Of a DNA stretch of 64,000 nt, positions 58,193 to 64,000 are shown one piece after another. The position numbers and the translations under genes are program-made. Numbering within the stretch: the first letter of the stretch is position 1; each line of letters starts with the position of its first letter. Under the pieces are notes generated by a model. It was given only the letters and a program-made list of their open reading frames with translations, did not search any database and was not told the DNA's origin. The DNA is from Sinomonas cellulolyticus (GTDB lineage Bacteria > Actinomycetota > Actinomycetes > Actinomycetales > Micrococcaceae), in assembly GCF_014656475.1 (NCBI RefSeq), contig NZ_BNCM01000003.1, positions 124,001-188,000 on the forward strand, written 5' to 3'.

Positions 58193-60067
58193 TCAGTCCT
58201 CCTCTTCCCAGTCGGGGGTGGAATTGCGGGCGACCTGGATGAGGTCATTGCTGACGCCCGAGGGCACCATGGGCCAGACCATCGCGTTGGGGCTGACCAC
58301 GAAGTCGATGACGACGGGGCGGTCGTTGATCTCGAGGGCCTTGGCGATCACCGTGTCGACGTCTTCCTCGCGCTCCACGCGGAACGAGGCGCAGCCGTAG
58401 GCCTCCCCGAGCTTGACGAAGTCCGGGATCCGCACCGTGTCCGCGCCGGTCTGCAGGTCGGTGTTGGAGTAGCGGCCGTCGTAGAAGAGCGTCTGCCACT
58501 GGCGCACCATGCCGAGGGAGGAGTTGTTGATGACCGCGACCTTGATCGGGATGTTGTTCAGGGCGCAGGTGGCCAGCTCCTGGTTGGTCATCTGGAAGCA
58601 GCCGTCGCCGTCGATGGCCCAGACCACGCGGTCCGGGTTGCCGACCTTGGCGCCCATGGCCGCGGGAACCGAGTACCCCATGGTCCCCAGGCCGGCCGAG
58701 TTGAGCCATGCATGCGGCCGCTCGTACTTGATGAACTGCGCGGCCCACATCTGGTGCTGGCCGACCCCCGCGACGTAGACGCCCTCGGGTCCGGTGAGTT
58801 CGCCGATGCGCTGGATCACCCGCTGGGGGGAGAGCAGTCCGTCGTCGGGCTCCGTCCAGCCGAGGGGATAGTCCTCGCGCAGCTTGTCCAGGAAGGACCA
58901 CCACGCCGTGAGGTCCGGCGCGCCGTCCTTCTCACGGCTGGCCCTCACGGCCTCCGTGAGCTCGGGCAGGATCTCCTTGACCGAGCCGACGATCGGCACG
59001 TCCGCCGTCCGGTTCTTGGAGATCTCGGCAGGGTCGATGTCCGCGTGGATGACCTTGGCGTTGGGCGCGAACGTGCTCAGGACGCCGGTGACGCGGTCGT
59101 CGAACCGCGCTCCGAGGGTGACGAGGAGATCGGCCTGCTGAAGGGCGGTGACCGCGGCCACGCCGCCATGCATGCCCGGCATCCCCAGATGCTGCGGGTG
59201 CGAGTCGGGGAATGCGCCGCGCGCCGTCAGCGTCGTGACGACCGGCGCGCCCGTGAGCTCGGCGAGGGCGAGCAGCTCCTGGGAGGCGTGCGCCTTGACG
59301 ACGCCGCCGCCCACGTAGAGGACGGGCTTGGAGGCGCCGGCGATGAGGCGCGCGGCCTCCCGGACCTGCTTGCTGTGGCCGCGGGTGACGGGCCGGTAGC
59401 CGGGCAGGTCGATCCTGGGGGGCCAGCTGAACATCGTCTTGGCCTGCTGGGCGTCCTTGGTGACGTCGACCAGGACGGGACCGGGGCGTCCGGTCGAGGC
59501 GAGGTGGAACGCCTCGGCGAGGGTCTGCGGGATGTCCTCGGCGCGTGTCACGAGGAAGGAGTGCTTCGTGATGGGCATGGTGATGCCCACGATGTCGGCT
59601 TCCTGGAACGCGTCCGAGCCGATGACGCTGCTCGAGACCTGGCCCGTGATCGCGACGAGGGGGACGGAGTCCATGTGCGCGTCCGCGATCGCGGTCACCA
59701 GGTTGGTGGCGCCCGGACCCGAGGTCGCGATGCAGACTCCCACACGTCCGGTGACCATCGCATACCCCTGGGCAGCGTGGCCCGCGCCCTGCTCGTGGCG
59801 CACCAGCACGTGGTTGATCTTCGAAGCCATCAGAGGGTCGTAGGTCGGCAGGATCGCGCCGCCCGGGAGACCAAAGACATCGTCCACGCCCAGTTCCTCG
59901 AGCGAGCGGACAATTGCTTCAGATCCAGTCATCTCTGTGGGCTCAACAACACGGTTGGGCCCCAGGACGGCAGAGGCAGAGTCGACAGTGTCGACAGGAT
60001 CCGCGGCCTTGGCCGCGGACGGCTTCGAAGCCATCAGCGATGGGCTGATCGGCGTTCCTTTGCTCAT
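58193..60067 (-). CDS. ilvB: Acetolactate synthase large (catalytic) subunit
   Basis: TPP-dependent synthesis of acetolactate or acetohydroxybutyrate. The 624-aa protein has [12 protein letters not shown] near 72, [14 protein letters not shown] with the catalytic Glu near 95, [12 protein letters not shown], and the TPP motif [19 protein letters not shown] near 500. The start ATG 60065-60067 ([10 protein letters not shown]) has AAGGAAGAG upstream; the open frame beyond it runs back through the attenuator and is not coding. About 45 low-complexity residues precede the conserved core. Expression is probably controlled by the leader at 60117-60245. Confidence 0.97.
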   Translation of the reverse strand: MSKGTPISPSLMASKPSAAKAADPVDTVDSASAVLGPNRVVEPTEMTGSEAIVRSLEELGVDDVFGLPGGAILPTYDPLMASKINHVLVRHEQGAGHAAQGYAMVTGRVGVCIATSGPGATNLVTAIADAHMDSVPLVAITGQVSSSVIGSDAFQEADIVGITMPITKHSFLVTRAEDIPQTLAEAFHLASTGRPGPVLVDVTKDAQQAKTMFSWPPRIDLPGYRPVTRGHSKQVREAARLIAGASKPVLYVGGGVVKAHASQELLALAELTGAPVVTTLTARGAFPDSHPQHLGMPGMHGGVAAVTALQQADLLVTLGARFDDRVTGVLSTFAPNAKVIHADIDPAEISKNRTADVPIVGSVKEILPELTEAVRASREKDGAPDLTAWWSFLDKLREDYPLGWTEPDDGLLSPQRVIQRIGELTGPEGVYVAGVGQHQMWAAQFIKYERPHAWLNSAGLGTMGYSVPAAMGAKVGNPDRVVWAIDGDGCFQMTNQELATCALNNIPIKVAVINNSSLGMVRQWQTLFYDGRYSNTDLQTGADTVRIPDFVKLGEAYGCASFRVEREEDVDTVIAKALEINDRPVVIDFVVSPNAMVWPMVPSGVSNDLIQVARNSTPDWEEED

Positions 60068-60116
60068 CAGTCTCTTCCTTAGGATCTTCGTGGCGAAGGT
60101 TTTGTGCTCAGAAACG

Positions 60117-60195
60117 AAAAACCCCCCGGCCGCCTGGCGTCTCGAGGGGTTTGCGCGTGACAGATCGTGCCAGACGTGCTCAGTGAGCCACGCGC
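60117..60195 (-). promoter_or_regulatory. Transcription attenuator of ilvBNC
   Basis: In minus-strand order: GCGCGTG (60189-60195) can pair with CACGCGC (60153-60159); CGTCTGGC (60169-60176) can pair over eight bases, one of them U-G, with GCCAGGCG (60131-60138); and AAACCCC (60146-60152) pairs with GGGGTTT (60119-60125) followed by a run of five U, forming the terminator. The eight-base antiterminator partner lies inside the terminator hairpin, so the two exclude each other. The leader peptide stop codon is adjacent to the antiterminator strand. Confidence 0.8.
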
Positions 60196-60245
60196 TGGAC
60201 AAGGACGACGACATCGAGCACCATGCTCGCCGAGACGATCTGCAT
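60180..60245 (-). CDS. ilvL: ilvB operon leader peptide
   Basis: A 21-codon open frame beginning [10 protein letters not shown] and ending [11 protein letters not shown]. Ten of 21 residues are Val, Leu or Ile, including the run VVVLV, as in attenuator leader peptides of branched-chain operons. The ATG is six bases after the -10 hexamer, so it is probably translated from a leaderless message. Stalling at the Val/Leu codons would leave CGTCTGGC free to form the antiterminator; completion would place the ribosome over it. Confidence 0.8.
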   Translation of the reverse strand: MQIVSASMVLDVVVLVQRVAH

Positions 60246-60251
60246 GCCCAC

Positions 60252-60281
60252 AGTCTTGCCAATTGGGCTCTGGAGTGTCAA
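60252..60281 (-). promoter_or_regulatory. Promoter of the ilvBNC leader
   Basis: Minus-strand TTGACA (60276-60281), a perfect -35 hexamer, is 18 bases from AAGACT (60252-60257). The leader-peptide ATG begins six bases after it. Good match; start site inferred. Confidence 0.6.
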
Positions 60282-60393
60282 TCTGGCCCCTACCCGTCTC
60301 AGGATGCGGACGCACATCCACCACGTGAGACTTCGATCCGAGGTCGGGTCCGGTCCGCGTCAGACGCGATCCGCACTCCGCATCCCCTGCAGA

Positions 60394-62178
60394 TCAGGAG
60401 AGGACGGCGCCCTCGCTCGCCGAGTGCACGAGCTTGGCGTACTTGGACAGGACCCCGCGGGTGAAGCGCGCCGGAAGCGGCGCCCAGCCTTCCGCGCGGG
60501 AGGCGAGCTCCGCCTCGTCGACCAGGAGGTCCAGGGTGCGGTTCGGGATGTCGGCGCGGACCCGGTCCCCGTCCCGCACGAGGGCGATCGGACCGGCGTC
60601 GACCGCCTCCGGCGCGACGTGCCCGATGCACAGGCCGGTTGTGCCGCCCGAGAACCGTCCGTCGGTGAGCAGGAGGACGTCCTTGCCCAGCCCGGCGCCC
60701 TTGATGGCGCCCGTGATCGCGAGCATCTCCCGCATGCCGGGGCCGCCCTTGGGGCCCTCGTACCGGATCACGACGACGTCCCCGGCGGCGATCTGCCCGG
60801 CGTCGAGCGCGTCGAGGGCGGCCTGCTCGCGCTCGAAGACCCGCGCGCGCCCCTCGAACACGTCCGCGTCGAAGCCTGCAGTCTTCACCACCGCGCCCTC
60901 CGGGGCGAGCGAGCCATGCAGGATGGAGAGCCCGCCCGTGCGGTGGATGGGGTTGTCCATGGCCCGCACGATCCTGCCGTCGGGGTCCGGCGGCGCGATG
61001 TCGGCCAGGTTCTCGGCGACCGTTCGGCCCGTGACGGTGAGCGCGTCGCCGTGCAGGAGCCCTGCATCGAGCAGGGCGCGCATGACGACGGGCACTCCCC
61101 CGACCCGGTCCAGGTCGTACATGACGTACCTGCCGAAAGGCTTGAGGTCGCCCAGGTGGGGGACGCGGTCGCCGATCCGGTTGAAGTCCGCCAGGCCGAG
61201 CTCCACCTCCGCTTCTCGGGCGATCGCCAGCAGGTGCAGCACCGAATTGGTCGAGCCGCCGAAGGCCATGACCACCGCGATGGCGTTCTCGAACGCTTCG
61301 CGGGTCAGGATGTCCCTGGCCGTGATGCCCTGGCGCAGGAGGTTCACCACCGCCTCACCGGAGCGGTGGGCGAACATGTCGCGGCGCCTGTCCGCGGAGG
61401 GCGGCGCAGCGGAGCCGGGCAGCGACATGCCGAGGGCCTCGGCGGCACTCGCCATGGTGTTGGCGGTGTACATCCCCCCGCACGCGCCCTCCCCCGGGCA
61501 GATCGCGCGCTCGATCCGGTCCAGGTCTCCGCGGGACATCCTGCCGGCCGCGCAGGCTCCCACGGCCTCGAACGCGTCGATGAGCGTGACGTCCTTCTCC
61601 GTGCCGTCCTCGAGCTTGACCCACCCGGGCATGATCGAGCCGGCGTAGAGGAACACACTGGCCACGTCCAGACGGGCCGCCGCCATGAGCATGCCCGGCA
61701 GGGACTTGTCACAGCCCGCAAGCAGGACCTGGCCGTCCATCCGCTCGGCCTGCATCACCGTCTCGACCGAGTCGGCAATGATCTCGCGGGACACCAGGGA
61801 GAAATGCATGCCCACGTGGCCCATGGAGATGCCGTCCGAAACGGAGATGGTGCCGAACTGCATCGGGAACCCGCCCGCGGCGTGGACCCCCTCCTTGGCC
61901 GCGATGGCAAGACGGTCGAGCGAGAGGTTGCAGGGCGTGATCTCGTTCCACGAGCTCGCGATCCCTACCTGCGGCTTGGCGAAGTCCTCGTCTCCGAAGC
62001 CGACGGCGCGCAGCATCCCCCGGGCGGGAGCGGCATGGATGCCGTCGGTCACCACCCGGCTGCGCGGCTTCGGGTCAACCCCGTCCGCGGATGCGGCTCC
62101 CGTCGCGGCACCCGTGCCCGTCGCGGTACCCGTGCCCGTCGCTGTTCCTGTGCCGTCCATCCCGCTGCGCTCGGTCAT
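60394..62178 (-). CDS. ilvD: Dihydroxy-acid dehydratase
   Basis: Third step of Val/Ile synthesis. The 594-aa iron-sulphur enzyme has [10 protein letters not shown], the cluster Cys residues in AGCDKSLPG and [16 protein letters not shown], and the C-terminal [24 protein letters not shown] (62186-62191) is seven bases before the ATG, fitting a leaderless start. An unusual N-terminal extension (about 38 aa) contains three copies of a six-residue Gly/Thr/Ala unit encoded by an 18-base tandem repeat (62101-62154). It lies upstream of ilvB on the same strand but has its own promoter. Confidence 0.97.
   Translation of the reverse strand: MTERSGMDGTGTATGTGTATGTGAATGAASADGVDPKPRSRVVTDGIHAAPARGMLRAVGFGDEDFAKPQVGIASSWNEITPCNLSLDRLAIAAKEGVHAAGGFPMQFGTISVSDGISMGHVGMHFSLVSREIIADSVETVMQAERMDGQVLLAGCDKSLPGMLMAAARLDVASVFLYAGSIMPGWVKLEDGTEKDVTLIDAFEAVGACAAGRMSRGDLDRIERAICPGEGACGGMYTANTMASAAEALGMSLPGSAAPPSADRRRDMFAHRSGEAVVNLLRQGITARDILTREAFENAIAVVMAFGGSTNSVLHLLAIAREAEVELGLADFNRIGDRVPHLGDLKPFGRYVMYDLDRVGGVPVVMRALLDAGLLHGDALTVTGRTVAENLADIAPPDPDGRIVRAMDNPIHRTGGLSILHGSLAPEGAVVKTAGFDADVFEGRARVFEREQAALDALDAGQIAAGDVVVIRYEGPKGGPGMREMLAITGAIKGAGLGKDVLLLTDGRFSGGTTGLCIGHVAPEAVDAGPIALVRDGDRVRADIPNRTLDLLVDEAELASRAEGWAPLPARFTRGVLSKYAKLVHSASEGAVLS
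62101..62154 (-). repeat. 18-base coding tandem repeat at the 5' end of ilvD
   Basis: Three 18-base units encode GTGTAT, GTGTAT and GTGAAT. The units differ at a few bases. They lie before the conserved enzyme core, so length variation should be tolerated. Confidence 0.8.
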
Positions 62179-62356
62179 GCGGGACAGTCTAAGACCGAGG
62201 AGTGATGGAGATCACGGCCGGGCTCGCTCTGGGAATGCCGGGCGCCCGTGCCGCCCGGCGCCGTCGACCACGCCGCGGCTCCGGGTTCCGACAGAGGGAC
62301 ACCGGGATTCCGGGAGAGGTACGTAGACTGGCCGGGCGATGCAAGGAGGATCAGCC

Positions 62357-62818
62357 GTGAGCAGCACATCCGCGGGCGCGCCTGTGCCCGGGTCCGACAC
62401 CGCGCTGAAGGCGGCCCTCCACCGGGTCTTCGACAGCCAGATCCCCAACTACGGCGACTACAACCTCGTCTGCGTCACGGAGTGCGGCGGCACGGTGAGA
62501 GACGAACGGCGCGGTGCGCCCCCGCCGTCGGGCCTCCTCCTGGGATACCGCCGACGCCCTCTCGAACTGGTTGCCGTGCCCTTCCACCGGGAAACGCTCG
62601 CACCCCTCGGACAGCCTGCCACGATCGACATCACCAATCTCGCGTACATCAGCGAGCCAGCGCCGAACGCGTTCGACGTGGCCACCAGCACGGGCCGCGT
62701 CATCACCTTCGCGCTGCGGCGCTCGTGCACCCTGGGCCCGGGCGGCTCGGGGGCCCTGGACCAGGAAGACGATGCAGACGACCTCGCCGAGTTCCTCCGC
62801 GAGCTCGCCGGGCTCTGA
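62357..62818 (+). CDS. Conserved protein of unknown function
   Basis: A 153-aa protein, not recognised. The GTG at 62357 is preferred because AAGGAGG lies eight bases upstream; an ATG at 62339 precedes that site and falls about where transcription from TAGACT (62324-62329) would begin. The protein looks like a small beta-rich domain (LVCVTECGG, GLLLGYRRRPLELVAVPF, ITNLAYISEPAPNAFDV, GRVITFALRRSCTL) with an acidic, helical C-terminus (EDDADDLAEFLRELAGL). No signal peptide or membrane helix. Confidence 0.75.
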   Translation: MSSTSAGAPVPGSDTALKAALHRVFDSQIPNYGDYNLVCVTECGGTVRDERRGAPPPSGLLLGYRRRPLELVAVPFHRETLAPLGQPATIDITNLAYISEPAPNAFDVATSTGRVITFALRRSCTLGPGGSGALDQEDDADDLAEFLRELAGL

Positions 62819-62891
62819 CTCTGGACGACGGCGCCTGCGGGTCGTTCAATAGGCAAATCCGTCCCAGCGGCGGTTTCCGCAGGAGGCTCCC

Positions 62892-63023
62892 ATGGACGCT
62901 GTGCTCATCGGCATCTCGAGCATGATCGCGCTCGCCCTCGGCGTGTGGACCGTGGTCCGGGAGGATTCCTCGACCGAACTGCGCGGGAGGCACCGCGGCC
63001 CCAGCCGGCTCATAGCACGCTGA
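62892..63023 (+). CDS. Small single-span membrane protein, 43 aa
   Basis: A 43-codon open frame starts at an ATG preceded at optimal spacing by GCAGGAGG. It begins MDAVLIGISSMIALALGVWT, one clear membrane helix, followed by a charged tail ending RHRGPSRLIAR, so the C-terminus is probably cytoplasmic. No similarity recognised. It lies 73 bases after the unknown protein at 62357-62818, on the same strand. The strong ribosome binding site and typical small-membrane-protein layout support it. Confidence 0.6.
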   Translation: MDAVLIGISSMIALALGVWTVVREDSSTELRGRHRGPSRLIAR

Positions 63024-63161
63024 CACCCGAGCCTGCTCGCGACACCGACCAGGTACGGCCCCAAGGACGGCGGCGTTGCTTAGCCGGTGGGTACGGACCC
63101 CTCAGATATTTGCGCGGACGGAATAGTTCTGTGCAGGAGACGGATCTGACAGGGACGAAAA

Positions 63162-63201
63162 AACCCCTTCCGCAATGCTTGTCGCACTGCCGGAAGGGGT
63201 T
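63162..63201 (-). terminator. Intrinsic terminator of tRNA-Lys
   Basis: An 11-bp stem, AACCCCTTCCG (63162-63172) with its complement (63191-63201), is followed on the minus strand by seven T. It begins six bases after the tRNA and is the clearest Rho-independent terminator in the window. Confidence 0.93.
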
Positions 63202-63206
63202 ATCGG

Positions 63207-63279
63207 TGCGCCCCCCGGGACTCGAACCCGGAACCCATTGATTAAGAGTCAATTGCTCTGCCAGTTGAGCTAGAGGCGC
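63207..63279 (-). tRNA. tRNA-Lys (CTT)
   Basis: A 73-nt cloverleaf starting GCGCCTCTAGCTCAA and ending GGGGCGCA, with anticodon CTT in loop CTCTTAA and T arm CCGGGTTCGAGTCCCGG. Standalone unit with a -10 box upstream and a terminator downstream. Confidence 0.97.
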
Positions 63280-63330
63280 GTTCCGCTGCGGGCCGGTCTC
63301 GAACATCTCCGTGCCCCGCAACGACATGAA

Positions 63331-63336
63331 ACTCTA
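63331..63336 (-). promoter_or_regulatory. -10 box of tRNA-Lys
   Basis: Minus-strand TAGAGT lies 51 bases from the tRNA 5' end; TTTCGC 18 bases further upstream is a weak -35. Motif only. Confidence 0.4.
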
Positions 63337-63458
63337 CCGGAGTTCCGGGGAAATGCGAAATCGGCACAGGGCGCCGCCGGAGTGAGGTCGGTCACCCTCG
63401 ACGAACCCCCTCGGGCGGCGCGGGACCCAGCAGGCGCGGGGCCGCTAGGCTCGTGCTC

Positions 63459-63953
63459 GTGACGACTCCGACTCCCGCTCGCCGGCTTGCCGTGGGCGAC
63501 GCCGCCCCCGACTTCTCCCTCCCCGACTCCACGGGCGGGACGACCTCGCTCGCAGACCTCGCGGGCACGCGCACGATCCTGTACTTCTTCCCGAAGGCCG
63601 ATACCCCGGGCTGCACCCAGGAAGCCTGCGACTTCCGGGACAGCCTCGCCGGCCTGGCCGGCGCGGGGCTGAGAGTGCTCGGCGTCTCCCCCGACCCCGC
63701 GGCGCGCGGGGCCGCGTTCGCCGCCAAGCACGACCTCGGCTTCCGAGTCCTCGCGGACGAGGACCACCGCGTCGCCGAGGCCTACGGAGCGTGGGGCGAG
63801 AAGGTGAACTACGGCCGCACGTACGAGGGGCTCATCCGCTCGACCTTCGTTATCGGCGCAGACGGCCGGATCGAGCTCGCGCAGTACAACGTCCGCGCGA
63901 AGGGCCACGTCGCCAAGCTCCGCCGTGACCTCAAGATCCTCCCGCTAGACTGA
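63459..63953 (+). CDS. bcp: Thioredoxin-dependent thiol peroxidase (PrxQ/Bcp)
   Basis: A 164-aa peroxiredoxin that reduces hydroperoxides using thioredoxin. FPKADTPGCTQEACDFRD near residue 46 holds the peroxidatic Cys and, five residues later, the resolving Cys of the PrxQ type. RSTFVIGADGRI near the C-terminus contains the conserved Arg region. The GTG at 63459 (MTTPTPARRLAVGD) is used because TAGGCT (63446-63451) is seven bases upstream; a GTG two codons earlier lacks support. Confidence 0.95.
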   Translation: MTTPTPARRLAVGDAAPDFSLPDSTGGTTSLADLAGTRTILYFFPKADTPGCTQEACDFRDSLAGLAGAGLRVLGVSPDPAARGAAFAAKHDLGFRVLADEDHRVAEAYGAWGEKVNYGRTYEGLIRSTFVIGADGRIELAQYNVRAKGHVAKLRRDLKILPLD

Positions 63954-63961
63954 TCGGGTTG

Positions 63962-63991
63962 CCCCGCGGGCATTCTCCCGCCGCTGCGGGG
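63962..63991 (+). terminator. Possible terminator after bcp
   Basis: CCCCGC (63962-63967) can pair with GCGGGG (63986-63991) ten bases after the bcp stop, at the right edge of the window. Short stem and no T run. Confidence 0.35.
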
Positions 63992-64000
63992 TTCCGCGCG

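Overview
This window is a contiguous piece of chromosome from a very GC-rich actinobacterium. Gene content and order (rplS-trmD-rimM-khpA-rpsP, ffh, ftsY-smc-mutM-rnc-rpmF-yceD-coaD, rsmD-recG-thiL, ddl-gpsA-plsC-murA-leuD-leuC) are typical of Micrococcaceae such as Arthrobacter or Sinomonas; this assignment is inferred from synteny and protein character, not from a database search. Almost every gene is intact. I see no insertion sequence, prophage, integrase or CRISPR array.

Layout. 1-2.4 kb: translation genes (rplS, trmD, rimM, khpA, rpsP) on the minus strand. 2.6-7.1 kb: an accessory block (unknown protein, two-domain VOC protein with a promoter-embedded palindrome, amidohydrolase, and thiC under a TPP riboswitch). 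7.2-16.9 kb: ffh, a glucose-6-phosphate dehydrogenase gene, two tandem amtB-PII ammonium cassettes with matching arrays of GlnR-like boxes, an MFS exporter and ftsY. 16.9-31.4 kb: smc, mutM, rnc, rpmF, yceD, coaD, a two-gene plus-strand insert (aminotransferase, spermidine-synthase-like protein), two small unknown genes, rsmD, recG, a DhaL-domain protein and thiL. 31.5-40 kb: a DUF3515 lipoprotein, envelope genes ddl-gpsA-plsC-murA, leucine genes leuDC and a divergent IclR regulator. 40-47.5 kb: a membrane dynamin-like GTPase pair, a tRNA-Gln/tRNA-Glu/tRNA-Glu cluster, a HAD hydrolase, gltX and an FAH-family enzyme. 47.5-62.2 kb: branched-chain amino acid and serine genes (ilvE, leuB, serA, ilvC, ilvN, ilvB, ilvD) interrupted by metG and an uncharacterised three-gene cluster (acyl-CoA-dehydrogenase-like protein, PIG-L/methyltransferase fusion, GT2). 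62.3-64 kb: two small unknown proteins, tRNA-Lys and bcp.

The main regulatory layers visible in the DNA are: the TPP riboswitch of thiC; a classical attenuator (leader peptide rich in Val/Leu/Ile, antiterminator, terminator) ahead of ilvB, whose antiterminator strand is repeated exactly in the leuC leader; an IclR-type inverted repeat between leuC and its neighbour regulator; 11-bp-phased GlnR-like boxes duplicated with identical geometry in front of both amtB genes; a palindrome between the -35 and -10 of the VOC gene; and many -10 boxes placed 6-7 nt before a start codon, which indicates extensive leaderless transcription. That last pattern was used to choose several start codons.
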